Of a stretch of DNA of 50,644 nucleotides, positions 25,118 to 34,110 are shown in pieces. A model generated the notes under the pieces. That model was given only the letters and a program-made list of their open reading frames with translations. It ran no database searches and was not told the DNA's origin. Source of the DNA: Flavobacteriaceae bacterium UBA7446 (GTDB lineage Bacteria > Bacteroidota > Bacteroidia > Flavobacteriales > Flavobacteriaceae); the NCBI GenBank assembly GCA_002478685.1, contig DLPY01000070.1:1-50644 (forward strand), given 5' to 3'. Made by a program: the position numbers and the translations under genes. The first letter of the stretch is position 1. Each line of letters starts with the position of its first letter.

Positions 25118-26267
25118 AGGCTAACATTGCAAAGGCTTCTTCCATATAGCCTAAATAGTCTGCTGAGTGTCTTACACCAGGCAGGTCGGGAAGTTGTTCG
25201 TGACCCAAACGCACCACAATAATATCATCTTCGGGGAATACAATTACGTACTGACCATTGTGCCCGCGCATACTGAAGAAGCGTTTGCCCAAATGAGAAC
25301 CCAACCACCATCCATAGCCGTAATCTTGACCATTTTCAAATTGCGGTGTGACGGATTTTTGAACATATTCAGGGCTAATAAGTTGTGTGCCTTTCCAAGC
25401 CCCACCGTTTTTAAATAAGGCAGCAAAACGGGCATAGTCTCGCGCATTGGAATTAAAGCAACAATATGATTTTTCTACGCCATTTTTAGTAGAGTCTAGC
25501 CTCCAGTTGGCGTTGGCGTGTGCACCCAAAGGATTCCAAAAATAGCGACGAACCAAATTCGAAATGGTTTCGCCAGTAGCTTGTGTTAATAATAATGAAA
25601 GCAGTTGTGTACTGCCGCTTTGGTAGACAAAACGTTTACCAGGCTCATTTTTTATGGGAATAGTTTTCATCACTCGCGTGATATCACTTGTGATATATGT
25701 ACGCGGTGTAATTGTCAGTAAATTATCGTAATCTTCTTTCCAATCTAATCCAGACGACATGGTAGCTAAATTCCCAACAGTCATTTCATTGGCATACTTC
25801 CCTTTTAGCCAAGGCAAAAAGTCTTTTGCTTTCTGATCAAAGCTCTTTACATGACCCTCTTCAATAGCTTTTGCTAAAGAAGCTGCAACAATCGTTTTTA
25901 TCATTGAAAAAGAGTTGGTTTTACTATCTTTCCCAAATCCATCAAAATATTGTTCGTGCCAAATGGAATCGTTTTTGATGATAAGAAACGCCACTGTTTT
26001 GTGTGCTTCATGCAGTTTTTTTAGGGCTTTTGTAGGGGTAACGCTATTGTAATTTGTGTGAATCGCCCAAGGCTGCGTTGTATTGCTTTTGGGAATTTCA
26101 CGCACCTCAAAATGTATGTAATCTTCAAGCCCAGCTGTGGTTCTGCCTATTTCAATAATTTTGACACCTAGCTTAAGCAGATAACCATAACCGGATACAA
26201 ATAGTCCACCAACGAATAACATAAGAACAAGGGTAATAACTTTGAATATAGATAGTAACTTTTTCAT
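25095..26267 (-). CDS. Serine hydrolase of the class C beta-lactamase family
   Basis: The start at 26267 gives 390 residues beginning with a basic and hydrophobic N-terminal anchor (about 2-30). The catalytic SxxK is SMIK (Ser121-Lys124), the second motif is YQS (Tyr215), and the third region is RGHNGQYV near residue 343, in place of the lactamase KTG. Such proteins are usually peptidases or esterases acting in the periplasm; resistance to beta-lactams should not be assumed. It follows hemB by 42 bases in the same direction and probably shares the haem transcript. The longer open frame from 26291 is less likely because it precedes the signal-like segment. Confidence 0.88.
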   Translation of the reverse strand: MKKLLSIFKVITLVLMLFVGGLFVSGYGYLLKLGVKIIEIGRTTAGLEDYIHFEVREIPKSNTTQPWAIHTNYNSVTPTKALKKLHEAHKTVAFLIIKNDSIWHEQYFDGFGKDSKTNSFSMIKTIVAASLAKAIEEGHVKSFDQKAKDFLPWLKGKYANEMTVGNLATMSSGLDWKEDYDNLLTITPRTYITSDITRVMKTIPIKNEPGKRFVYQSGSTQLLSLLLTQATGETISNLVRRYFWNPLGAHANANWRLDSTKNGVEKSYCCFNSNARDYARFAALFKNGGAWKGTQLISPEYVQKSVTPQFENGQDYGYGWWLGSHLGKRFFSMRGHNGQYVIVFPEDDIIVVRLGHEQLPDLPGVRHSADYLGYMEEAFAMLAYDNASKP

Positions 26268-26309
26268 TTGGGAGTTTTCGGCAATGTACAAAATTTTAAA
26301 TAGCTGAAA

Positions 26310-27284
26310 TTATGAGAGTAACTTTATGGCATCCGCGGCATTGTACGAAACAATAAGCGATGCCCCTGCTCGCTTAAACGCTATCAACTGTTCCAGCATT
26401 ACCGCATCGTGGTCTAGCCAACCTTTTTCAGCAGCGGCTTTCAGCATGGCATATTCACCACTTACTTGATAAACGGCAATGGGTACATGAATTTGATTTG
26501 CCAAATCACGAACAATATCCAAATATGCCATTCCTGGCTTTACCATGACAATATCGGCGCCTTCTTCAATATCACGAAGGGTTTCTACTATTGCCTCTTT
26601 GCGATTTGCCACATCCATTTGATAGGTCTTTTTATCCCCAAAACCAGGCGCAGAACCCAGCGCGTCACGGAATGGACCATAAAACGCAGAAGCGTATTTG
26701 GCACTATAGCTCATAATGCCCGTATGAACATAACCAGCATTTTCAAGCGTATTACGAACGGCTAAAATGCGTCCGTCCATCATATCGCTAGGCGCCACAA
26801 TATCTGCCCCATTTTCTACATGACTAAGCGCCATTTGTGCCAAAACATCAACCGTAACATCATTTTTAATCTCGTTTGCTTCCACAATGCCATCGTGACC
26901 GTATGTTGAATATGGATCTAGCGCAACATCGGTACAAACCACCAATTTAGGAACAGCAGCTTTAATGGCACGAATGCTGCGCTGCATTAGTCCTTCAGTA
27001 TTTAGTGCTGCAGCACCTGTGTTGTCTTTGTTACTATCTGCAATCTTTACAAATAGTAATACCCCACTAACCCCCATGTCGTAAAGACGTTGGGCTTCAT
27101 GTATTACCAAATCTAAACTAAACCTAAAATAGCCTGGCATTGAAGGAATTTCCGTTTTTGTTTTTGTGCCTTCTACTATGAAGAGCGGAACTAAAAAGTC
27201 GGTTGGTGCAAGCTGAGTTTCACGAACCAAATCGCGCATAGCTGCGCTGTTACGAAGTCTTCTATTTCTATTTAGTGGATACAT
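26310..27284 (-). CDS. hemB: Porphobilinogen synthase (delta-aminolevulinic acid dehydratase)
   Basis: This 324-residue enzyme joins two 5-aminolevulinate molecules to make porphobilinogen. It begins NRNRRLRNSAAMRDLVRET and has the two active-site lysine regions, SYSAKYASAFYGPFRDA and VMVKPGMAYLD. The metal region reads TDVALDPYSTYGHDG, with Asp and Ala where zinc-dependent enzymes have three cysteines, so this is the magnesium-type variant without the catalytic zinc. It follows hemF by 4 bases in the leftward haem operon. Confidence 0.97.
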   Translation of the reverse strand: MYPLNRNRRLRNSAAMRDLVRETQLAPTDFLVPLFIVEGTKTKTEIPSMPGYFRFSLDLVIHEAQRLYDMGVSGVLLFVKIADSNKDNTGAAALNTEGLMQRSIRAIKAAVPKLVVCTDVALDPYSTYGHDGIVEANEIKNDVTVDVLAQMALSHVENGADIVAPSDMMDGRILAVRNTLENAGYVHTGIMSYSAKYASAFYGPFRDALGSAPGFGDKKTYQMDVANRKEAIVETLRDIEEGADIVMVKPGMAYLDIVRDLANQIHVPIAVYQVSGEYAMLKAAAEKGWLDHDAVMLEQLIAFKRAGASLIVSYNAADAIKLLS

Positions 27285-27288
27285 ATGT

Positions 27289-28191
27289 TTACACCCAATT
27301 TTTAGGATTTTTTAGAACAGTTATCAATTTTGCTTCATCAGAACCTTCTTCTGGCTGAGCATCATATGCCCATTGAACGGTTGGTGGTAAACTCATCAAA
27401 ATACTTTCGATGCGTCCCTTGGTCTTAAGCCCAAACAGCGTGCCTTTGTCGTGCACTAGATTAAATTCTACGTATCGTCCACGTCTAAGCTCTTGCCAGT
27501 GACGTTGCTCTGTAGTGTAAGATAGTGTTTTTCGTTTTTGTACAATTGGTATATAGGCGTCGAGAAATCCGTTACCCATTTCAGTAACAAAGGCATACCA
27601 TGATGCCAAATCGTGTGTTTCATTTGGTCGGCAATAGTCAAAAAACACTCCCCCTATACCACGGGCTTCATCCCTATGATGATTCCAGAAATAGTCATCA
27701 CACTTCTTTTTGTAATCGGCATAAAATGCAGCGTCATGCGCATCGCAAACGGCTTTGCAAACACGGTGAAAATGTGCAGCATCTTCTTCAAATAAATAAT
27801 AGGGCGTAAGGTCTAATCCACCCCCAAACCACTGGTCAACAACTTTTTTGTTCTTGTCATATAACTCAAAATACCTAAAATTGGCATGCGCAGTAGGCAT
27901 CATTGGACTTTTGGGATGAATAACTAAGCTAATACCGCAAGCAAAAAAATCAGTATGCGAAACACCCAACTGTTTTTGCATGGATTCTGGAAGTTCTCCA
28001 AAAACCTCGGAAATATTCACGCCGCCTTTTTCAAAAATACTTCCTTTTTCAATCACTCGTGTTCTGCCGCCTCCACCGCCAGGGCGTTGCCACACATCTT
28101 CTCTAAATATTGCTGAGCCGTCTTCTTGCTCCAAAGTTATAGTGATGCGATTTTGAAGCTGTTTTATGTATGAAGTAAATTGAACTTTCAT
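27289..28191 (-). CDS. hemF: Oxygen-dependent coproporphyrinogen III oxidase
   Basis: The 300-residue enzyme converts coproporphyrinogen III to protoporphyrinogen IX using O2. Family blocks are all present: EDVWQRPGGGGGRTRVIEKG, FACGISLVIHPKSPMMPTAHANFRY (family signature, split here for length), WFGGGLDLTPYYLFEEDA, and RRGRYVEFNLVHDKGTLFGL. Length is normal. Use of the aerobic enzyme shows an oxygen-respiring lifestyle. It lies 2 bases after hemE and 4 bases before hemB. Confidence 0.97.
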   Translation of the reverse strand: MKVQFTSYIKQLQNRITITLEQEDGSAIFREDVWQRPGGGGGRTRVIEKGSIFEKGGVNISEVFGELPESMQKQLGVSHTDFFACGISLVIHPKSPMMPTAHANFRYFELYDKNKKVVDQWFGGGLDLTPYYLFEEDAAHFHRVCKAVCDAHDAAFYADYKKKCDDYFWNHHRDEARGIGGVFFDYCRPNETHDLASWYAFVTEMGNGFLDAYIPIVQKRKTLSYTTEQRHWQELRRGRYVEFNLVHDKGTLFGLKTKGRIESILMSLPPTVQWAYDAQPEEGSDEAKLITVLKNPKNWV

Positions 28192-28193
28192 GG

Positions 28194-29219
28194 CTATGCA
28201 CCGTAAGATTTTACAGCATTTACAAACGCTTTAGCGTGGTCAACAGGTATGTTAGGTAAAATACCATGCCCGAGGTTGGCAATGTAGTGTTGCGTGCCAA
28301 ATCCATCTACCATATCTTTTGCCATTTTTTGAATTTCTGGTATGGGCGATAGCAATCTAGATGGGTCAAAATTGCCCTGTAATGTAATTTGTCCACCAGT
28401 CAAATAGCGCGCATTTCGTGCCGAACACGTCCAGTCCACACCTAAAGCATGAGCACCCGAGCGTGCCATAGTTGGCAGCGCAAACCAACAGCCCTTGGCA
28501 AAAGCAATGACTTTGGTTTCATCTTTAAGCACATTGATAATTTGTTGCATATACTGCCATGAAAAGGTTTGATAATCATTTTCGCTGAGCATGCCACCCC
28601 ACGAATCAAAGAGTTGCACAGCATCAACACCTGCTCGTACTTTTGCCTTTAGGTAGGCTATGGTAGTATCGGTAATTTTTTGAAGTAGCTGATGTGCTTG
28701 TTTTGGTTGCGAAAAGCAAAACCCTTTTGCCAAATCAAAGCTTTTGGAGCCCTGCCCTTGCACAGCATAGCACAAAATTGTCCATGGAGAACCGGCAAAC
28801 CCGATTAACGGCACACGATTTTCCAACGCTGCTTTTGTTTGTTTTACAGCTTCCATTACGTAATGCAATCTATCTTCGACATCTGGAACTACCACATTTT
28901 CTACGTCTTTGGTATTCCGAATCGGATTGGGTAACCAAGGACCAACCCCATCTTTCATTTCCACTGTAATATCCATAGCTTGTGGTATCACTAAAATATC
29001 TGAAAACAAAATAGCGGCATCGGTTCCGATTTGGTTAATAGGCATGACGGTGATTTCGGTCGCTAATTCAGGAGTGCGGCAACGTGTAAAAAAATCATAC
29101 TTTGACTTTAACTTGATAAAATCAGGCAGATAGCGTCCAGCTTGACGCATCATCCATACAGGGGGCCTAGATAACGCTTCACCATTTAGCGCACGAAGAA
29201 ATAAGTCGTTTTTAAGCAT
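28194..29219 (-). CDS. hemE: Uroporphyrinogen decarboxylase
   Basis: This 341-residue enzyme removes four carboxylates from uroporphyrinogen III to give coproporphyrinogen III. The N-terminal signature PPVWMMRQAGRYLPDF (about residues 19-34) and the second signature GFAGSPWTILCYAVQG (about 139-154) are intact, with FSDILVIP, LFDSWGGML and NLGHGILPN in order. It overlaps the end of hemD by 8 bases and precedes hemF by 2 bases. Confidence 0.97.
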   Translation of the reverse strand: MLKNDLFLRALNGEALSRPPVWMMRQAGRYLPDFIKLKSKYDFFTRCRTPELATEITVMPINQIGTDAAILFSDILVIPQAMDITVEMKDGVGPWLPNPIRNTKDVENVVVPDVEDRLHYVMEAVKQTKAALENRVPLIGFAGSPWTILCYAVQGQGSKSFDLAKGFCFSQPKQAHQLLQKITDTTIAYLKAKVRAGVDAVQLFDSWGGMLSENDYQTFSWQYMQQIINVLKDETKVIAFAKGCWFALPTMARSGAHALGVDWTCSARNARYLTGGQITLQGNFDPSRLLSPIPEIQKMAKDMVDGFGTQHYIANLGHGILPNIPVDHAKAFVNAVKSYGA

Positions 29220-29883
29220 GTTGTGATAGTTTAAAATAGTGAATTGCTTTTGACACCAGCTGTTCCGTATTAGGGTTTACCATAACGTGAACAGACTTTG
29301 GCGTTTGCTTAAGTGCAGCGGCTGTGGTGCTCCCAATACAAAAACAGTGTGTGTTTGCTATGTTGTTGTGCTTTTCGTAGCTTTCAACACCGCTTGGACT
29401 AAAGAAAAGCACCGCGCTTGGAGTAGCATCAATTTTTGTATTGGCACCTTCGGTTTGATATACTACAACTTCCTTAAAATCACGCTCCCACACTTTCATT
29501 TTTTTGGCTAAAAGAGGCAATCTTCGATTTCCACAAAAATGTAAAAATTGACCTTTTTTATCTATTTTTTGAATAAAATCAATCAATTCTGACATGTTTT
29601 TAGTTGTTTTCAGTGGTTTTATCTGATTTTCTAAAAGTAGATTTTCAGACTGTTTTCCCACACAAAGTACGTTGCTTTGCTGTAACGAATGTGCTTTTTT
29701 CAACACGGCATTTGTTGCATTTTGACTGCTAAAAATCACATAATCTACTGGTGGTGGCATTTCAAATGCTATTGGTGAAACACGAATGGCATTGTATTCC
29801 ATATATGCCAATCCGTTTTGCACGATTCGCTCTCTCAACCCATAGGGTAATATTTTTGTCGACAAGATTAGCGGCTTATACAT
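29212..29883 (-). CDS. hemD: Uroporphyrinogen-III synthase
   Basis: The start at 29883 (MYKPLILSTKILPYG) gives 223 residues; the open frame continues upstream into hemC, where a start is unlikely. The sequence is divergent, as is usual for HemD, but shows the two-lobed pattern: VDYVIFSSQNATNAVLKKA in the first lobe, FLHFCGNRRLPLLAKKM at the hinge, and SAVLFFSPSGVESYEKH with HCFCIGSTTAAAL in the second. It cyclises hydroxymethylbilane with inversion of ring D. Position between hemC and hemE confirms the call. It overlaps hemC by 8 bases. Confidence 0.9.
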   Translation of the reverse strand: MYKPLILSTKILPYGLRERIVQNGLAYMEYNAIRVSPIAFEMPPPVDYVIFSSQNATNAVLKKAHSLQQSNVLCVGKQSENLLLENQIKPLKTTKNMSELIDFIQKIDKKGQFLHFCGNRRLPLLAKKMKVWERDFKEVVVYQTEGANTKIDATPSAVLFFSPSGVESYEKHNNIANTHCFCIGSTTAAALKQTPKSVHVMVNPNTEQLVSKAIHYFKLSQHA

Positions 29884-30766
29884 CCAATATTTCTTTAGCA
29901 CCCTTCTCAAGAAGTTGTTCGGCAGCAACTTGCCCAATGTTTTTTGCATTTAATGGGAAAACTTCATCAAAAATCAATTGCTTTCCCCCATCTTTTTGGG
30001 TAATACATCCTTTAAAATGTATGTTATTTTCCATCATTTGCACATGTGCGCCAATGGGTACTGTACACCCACCTTCGAGGATCTGTAAAAACAGACGCTC
30101 TTCTTCAACGCAACGCGCTGTTTCTTCGTGATTTAATTTTTTAAGTGTGGGAAGCAGCTTTTGATTTTCCGCTAATACAGTAACCAAAATTGCCCCTTGA
30201 GCTGGCGCGGGAATCATCCAGTCCAATACCACACTATTATGGGGAAGTATTTCTAGCCGAGAAAGCCCTGCCATTGCCATGATGGCTCCATCATAATTAG
30301 ATTCGCTAAGGTTTTTTAGTCGCGTGGGAATGTTTCCGCGGATGTCAGCAATACTGTGCGACGGATATTTGTATCGCCACTGCGCAGCACGCCGTAAACT
30401 ACTTGTTGCAACAACACTATTTTCAGATGTCCAATCTGTTTTATTTGGAATAAACACATCTTGCCAGGCACCACGTTTCGGAACAAATGCAGCAACGATT
30501 CCTTTGGGTAATTGCGTTGGCACATCTTTCATACTATGTACGGCAATATCCACTGTATTATCAAGTAAGGCAGTGTCGAGCTCCTTGGTAAAAATGCCCT
30601 GCACGCCCAATTCATAAAGTGGTTTTTGCTGTTGCTGATCTCCGCTAGATTGTATGGGAACTAGCTCGCTTTTTAATCTTACAGACGTTAGCATGGTTTG
30701 CACCCAACGTGCTTGCCAGAGCGCAAGTGCACTACCACGGGTTCCAATGCGAACGGGACTACTCAT
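29876..30766 (-). CDS. hemC: Hydroxymethylbilane synthase (porphobilinogen deaminase)
   Basis: The start at 30766 (MSSPVRIGTRGSALALWQ) gives 296 residues and places the family motif IGTRGSxLALWQ near the N-terminus; an ATG four codons earlier is the alternative. HSMKDVPTQLP, SLRRAAQW, DIRGNIPTRL and the dipyrromethane cofactor cysteine in LEGGCTVPIGAH (about Cys234) are present. It polymerises four porphobilinogens. The start codon lies within the last bases of hemA, so translation is probably coupled. Confidence 0.97.
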   Translation of the reverse strand: MSSPVRIGTRGSALALWQARWVQTMLTSVRLKSELVPIQSSGDQQQQKPLYELGVQGIFTKELDTALLDNTVDIAVHSMKDVPTQLPKGIVAAFVPKRGAWQDVFIPNKTDWTSENSVVATSSLRRAAQWRYKYPSHSIADIRGNIPTRLKNLSESNYDGAIMAMAGLSRLEILPHNSVVLDWMIPAPAQGAILVTVLAENQKLLPTLKKLNHEETARCVEEERLFLQILEGGCTVPIGAHVQMMENNIHFKGCITQKDGGKQLIFDEVFPLNAKNIGQVAAEQLLEKGAKEILDV

Positions 30767-31994
30767 CTGTTGCAACATTAAAAAGTGTCTCTAGTGCCTT
30801 AACACTTTCGTCGGTATTGGCGCTTTCACGCAAGTGATTTGCCATTCGGTTGGTAAGTTTTTGAATAAGACGTTCAGAAACAGCTACAGCTTGCGCTTCA
30901 TCGAAGAAAGGATTTTTTTTGCGCTGCACTTCCAATTCTTGTTGCTGCATACTGTACATCAATTTTTTAACTGCAACTAAGGCAGGAGCAAACTTTCGTG
31001 TTTTTACCCACTCATTAAATTCTTCCAATACTTCAGCAATAATTTGCTCGGCTTGTGGTACAAATTTTTTGCGCAATTGAAGTGTTTCGTCAGACATTTT
31101 GGAAAGCTCGTCAAGGTGTAACAGACTAACATTTGGTAATTCTTGCACATTTGAATGTACATTTTTGGGCATTGATAAGTCCAAAATTAGCAGGGGTTTG
31201 TCTGTATGGATAATCGACTTGGCAATAGTAGGTTTTTCGGCACCCGTAGCAACAACCAGCACATCTGCTTTGCGAATTTCTACAGGAAGGGCGGCGTAAT
31301 CTTTTACCTCAATTTGGAATTTACCCCCCAATTCCTCGGCACGCTCACGCGTTCTGTTGATTAAGGTAATATGCTTGTTTTTGGTGTGTTTTATAAGGTT
31401 TTCGCATGTATTTCGACCAATTTTCCCAACCCCAAAAAGAAGAATATTCTTGTGATCTAAATCGGGAATATTATCTAACATATAACGTACCGAAACATAG
31501 GAAACTGATGTTGCTCCAGAGGATAATTCAGTTTCGGTTTTGATGCGTTTGCTCGCTTGGATTACGGCATTAAACATACGCTCCATAAACGAGCTCAACA
31601 TGTTATTTCGTTTAGATAGCTTAAAACTGTGCTTTAGCTGCGCAATGATTTCAAAATCACCCAATATTTGGCTATCCAAACCTGTTCCTACCCGAAACAA
31701 ATGCGCAATGGCATGCTGCCCTTGACGCACTATACCAACCGTTTCAAAAGCTTCCAGTGTACCCTCAGAGTGTTTAAATAATAACGATTTTAGTATTTCG
31801 GCGTTTTCAACCTGTGCATAAAGCTCGGTTCTATTACAGGTAGAGCTTACCACTAGTGAGGAAATACCATGTGCACGGGCATCATCAAGTAAAAAAGGGA
31901 TTGATTTTGAGGTAAGGCTAAACTTACCTCTTAGTGATGCATTGGCTTTTTTGTAGCTAACACCTACACAGTAAAAAATATCCGTTGACGGCAT
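30759..31994 (-). CDS. hemA: Glutamyl-tRNA reductase
   Basis: The start at 31994 (MPSTDIFYCVGVSYKKANASL) gives 411 residues. The alternative ATG at 32018 is less likely because a minus-strand -7 motif at 32016-32023 would overlap it. The catalytic cysteine is in VVSSTCNRTELYAQ (Cys53). The NADPH domain has LFGVGKIGRNTCENL, and the C-terminal dimerisation helix follows. The enzyme reduces glutamyl-tRNA to glutamate-1-semialdehyde, the committed C5-pathway step. It heads the leftward haem operon and diverges from an AraC-type regulator that may control it. Confidence 0.96.
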   Translation of the reverse strand: MPSTDIFYCVGVSYKKANASLRGKFSLTSKSIPFLLDDARAHGISSLVVSSTCNRTELYAQVENAEILKSLLFKHSEGTLEAFETVGIVRQGQHAIAHLFRVGTGLDSQILGDFEIIAQLKHSFKLSKRNNMLSSFMERMFNAVIQASKRIKTETELSSGATSVSYVSVRYMLDNIPDLDHKNILLFGVGKIGRNTCENLIKHTKNKHITLINRTRERAEELGGKFQIEVKDYAALPVEIRKADVLVVATGAEKPTIAKSIIHTDKPLLILDLSMPKNVHSNVQELPNVSLLHLDELSKMSDETLQLRKKFVPQAEQIIAEVLEEFNEWVKTRKFAPALVAVKKLMYSMQQQELEVQRKKNPFFDEAQAVAVSERLIQKLTNRMANHLRESANTDESVKALETLFNVATDE

Positions 31995-32015
31995 TTTTGG
32001 TTTTTTGTTGCGAAG

Positions 32016-32023
32016 CAAAAATA
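32016..32023 (-). promoter_or_regulatory. -7 promoter motif (TATTTTTG) for the hemA operon
   Basis: On the minus strand TATTTTTG fits TAnnTTTG and lies 21 bases before the chosen hemA start, leaving a leader of roughly 15 bases. A TTG exists 14 bases further upstream, closer than the usual spacing. The element helps decide between the two candidate hemA starts. Confidence 0.45.
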
Positions 32024-32116
32024 ACGCACAGCATACACAAAAAATACCGTTAAAAGTACTTTTTGTATCGTTATTAGAACTTGTTTAGCATCGCTAAAAA
32101 CTCCAATTTTTCTTTG

Positions 32117-32124
32117 TAAATTTG
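32117..32124 (+). promoter_or_regulatory. -7 promoter motif (TAAATTTG) for the araC-hemH-hemJ run
   Basis: TAAATTTG fits TAnnTTTG and lies 28 bases before the regulator start codon. The divergent hemA motif is 93 bases away, so one regulator bound between them could control both directions. Confidence 0.45.
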
Positions 32125-32152
32125 TAGTGATGAACAAAAACAGAGACATATT

Positions 32153-33040
32153 ATGTCGTCAGAAAATAACGTTTTAAGTCCCCGATTAGACCAACACATA
32201 GTGGACGGGTTTCACGTATTGGCGTATGAAAACAACGCTGACACCTCCAAGCCAATTGTCCGTCATGTAGATGCTAGTTTGATACAATTTCATTTTTGCT
32301 TTCGTGGCAGTGCAGCCTTTCATTTTAATCAGCGTACGTATAGCCTTCCACTTTTAGACGAACACGTATTGTTGCTCTACAATCCGCAACGCGACCTTCC
32401 TATGGAATTAACTGTAAGCCCAAACTCGCAATTGGTAACTGTCTTAATATCAATAAAAAAATTTCATAGTTTATTTTCGCAAGAGGCGGATCAGATTCCT
32501 TTTTTATCTGATGAAAACATCAATAAAAAATACTACAAAGATGTTGTTATGACACCTTCCATGGCGGTGGCGTTAAGTCAAATTTTGCAGCATCAACCCA
32601 ATGCACTAATGAGCCGATTGTATTTAAAGGGTAAAGTATATGAATTATTGAGTTTGTATTTTAACCCTACAGAAGCCACAGACGTAGCAGAGTGCCCTTT
32701 TTTGGTAGATGAAGAAAATGTAAGAAAAATCAGAAACGCTAAGAAAATTGTACTCCAACGCATGACCAACCCGCCAAGTTTACTAGAATTATCAGATGAA
32801 ATAGGACTTAGCCTCAAGAAACTAAAAGAGGGCTTTAAGCAGCTTTATGGAAGTACCGTGTATCAATTTGTGTTGGATCACAAAATGAATTATGCCCGCC
32901 AACTTTTGAGCTCTGGATCAAATAATGTAAACGAGGTTGCCTTACAACTTGGCTACAGCAATTCAAGCCACTTTATTGATGCCTTTAAAAAGAAGTTCGG
33001 AACAACGCCCAAAAAATACCTTTTGTCTGTATCTTCGTAA
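32153..33040 (+). CDS. AraC-family transcriptional regulator
   Basis: This 295-residue protein has an N-terminal cupin-like sensor half (about residues 1-170, with FHFCFRGSAAFHFNQRTYSLP) and a C-terminal double helix-turn-helix. The first helix pair is PSLLELSDEIGLSLKKLKEGF and the second NVNEVALQLGYSNSSHFIDAF, followed by KKFGTTPKKYL. It lies between the divergent hemA operon and hemH, 14 bases upstream of the latter. The location suggests control of haem synthesis, perhaps by haem, iron or a porphyrin, but the ligand is unknown. Confidence 0.93.
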   Translation: MSSENNVLSPRLDQHIVDGFHVLAYENNADTSKPIVRHVDASLIQFHFCFRGSAAFHFNQRTYSLPLLDEHVLLLYNPQRDLPMELTVSPNSQLVTVLISIKKFHSLFSQEADQIPFLSDENINKKYYKDVVMTPSMAVALSQILQHQPNALMSRLYLKGKVYELLSLYFNPTEATDVAECPFLVDEENVRKIRNAKKIVLQRMTNPPSLLELSDEIGLSLKKLKEGFKQLYGSTVYQFVLDHKMNYARQLLSSGSNNVNEVALQLGYSNSSHFIDAFKKKFGTTPKKYLLSVSS

Positions 33041-33054
33041 CGAAAAATTAAGCT

Positions 33055-34074
33055 ATGAAAGGAGTACTATTGGTGAACTTAGGCTCACCCCAAAGCCCTA
33101 CTGCTAAGGACGTTAAGCCCTATTTGGAAGAATTTTTAATGGACGAACGCGTCATAGACGTTCCCAAATGGTTTCGTACGTTTTTGGTAAAGGGGATTAT
33201 TTTAAAAACCCGACCCAGACGCTCAGCAAAAGCGTACAAAAAAATTTGGTGGAAAGAAGGCTCGCCACTTATTGTGCTTTCTGAACGACTTCAAAAAAAA
33301 GTAGCTAAAAAAACCCCGGCACCCATTGCATTGGCAATGCGCTATGGACAACCTTCCATTGCATCTGGCTTGGAAGAATTGCACCAAAAAGGGGTTGATG
33401 AGGTGTTGCTTATTCCGCTTTATCCGCAACACGCCATGGCAACGACAGAAACCATTCTGGTTTTGGCAGAAGAAATTAGGGCTGCCCAATTTCCCAAAAT
33501 GTCTTTTACACATTTGCCTGCTTTTTATCATCACCCTGATTATATTCGTGTGCTGTCGAATTCTATTCAAGAATACTTGCAAGACAAGCCTTGGGAACAC
33601 TTGTTATTTTCGTATCACGGGATTCCAGAACGTCATATTCGCAAATCGGATGTAACCAAATCGCATTGTAAAATTGATGGACAATGTTGTCAAACCAAAT
33701 CCGAGGCGCACGCATATTGCTATCGCCATCAGTGTTATGAAACAACTCGCCAAGTTGCTGAATACTTGGAGTTGCGTCCAGGAACTTATTCTACGTCTTT
33801 TCAGTCCAGATTAGCTGGTGATAAATGGTTGCGCCCTTATACAGATAAGGCAGTAGAAAATTTTGCTAAAAATGGTACTAGTAAAATGGCTGTAGTAACG
33901 CCGGCGTTTATATCCGATTGTTTAGAAACGCTAGAGGAAATTGGCATGGAAGCCAAGGAGGACTTCGAAGAAAAAGGTGGCGAGGAAATGCACGTAGTGC
34001 CTTGCATCAACGACCGTGATGATTGGGTAAATGTTCTTAGTCGTTGGATTGATGAATGGGCAACAGCATCTTAG
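33055..34074 (+). CDS. hemH: Ferrochelatase
   Basis: This 339-residue enzyme inserts Fe2+ into a porphyrin. It begins KGVLLVNLGSPQSPTAKDV and carries SYHGIPERHIRKSD with the metal-binding His, TSFQSRLAGDKWLRPYT, and PAFISDCLETLEEIGMEA with the conserved acidic residues. A cysteine-rich insert with seven Cys between about residues 200 and 230 (HCKIDGQCCQ, AYCYRHQCYET) occurs in many flavobacterial ferrochelatases as I recall it; an iron-sulfur role is possible but unproven here. It lies 14 bases after the AraC-type gene. Confidence 0.97.
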   Translation: MKGVLLVNLGSPQSPTAKDVKPYLEEFLMDERVIDVPKWFRTFLVKGIILKTRPRRSAKAYKKIWWKEGSPLIVLSERLQKKVAKKTPAPIALAMRYGQPSIASGLEELHQKGVDEVLLIPLYPQHAMATTETILVLAEEIRAAQFPKMSFTHLPAFYHHPDYIRVLSNSIQEYLQDKPWEHLLFSYHGIPERHIRKSDVTKSHCKIDGQCCQTKSEAHAYCYRHQCYETTRQVAEYLELRPGTYSTSFQSRLAGDKWLRPYTDKAVENFAKNGTSKMAVVTPAFISDCLETLEEIGMEAKEDFEEKGGEEMHVVPCINDRDDWVNVLSRWIDEWATAS

Positions 34075-34083
34075 TTTAAAAAA

Positions 34084-34095
34084 ATGTACCTTTAG
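34084..34095 (+). other. Three-codon minicistron upstream of hemJ
   Basis: ATG TAC CTT TAG lies 15 bases before the preferred TTG start of hemJ and is the only ATG between hemH and the body of hemJ. It cannot be the hemJ start because it ends after three codons in another frame. It may be a translational control element or pure chance. Confidence 0.3.
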
Positions 34096-34110
34096 GTCAA
34101 TTGTTTGTAC

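Noticed and set aside
25095..26267. Beta-lactam resistance gene
   Set aside because: The SxxK and YxS motifs fit the broad serine hydrolase family, but the third motif is HNG rather than KTG and the protein sits in a haem operon. Peptidase or esterase activity is as likely.
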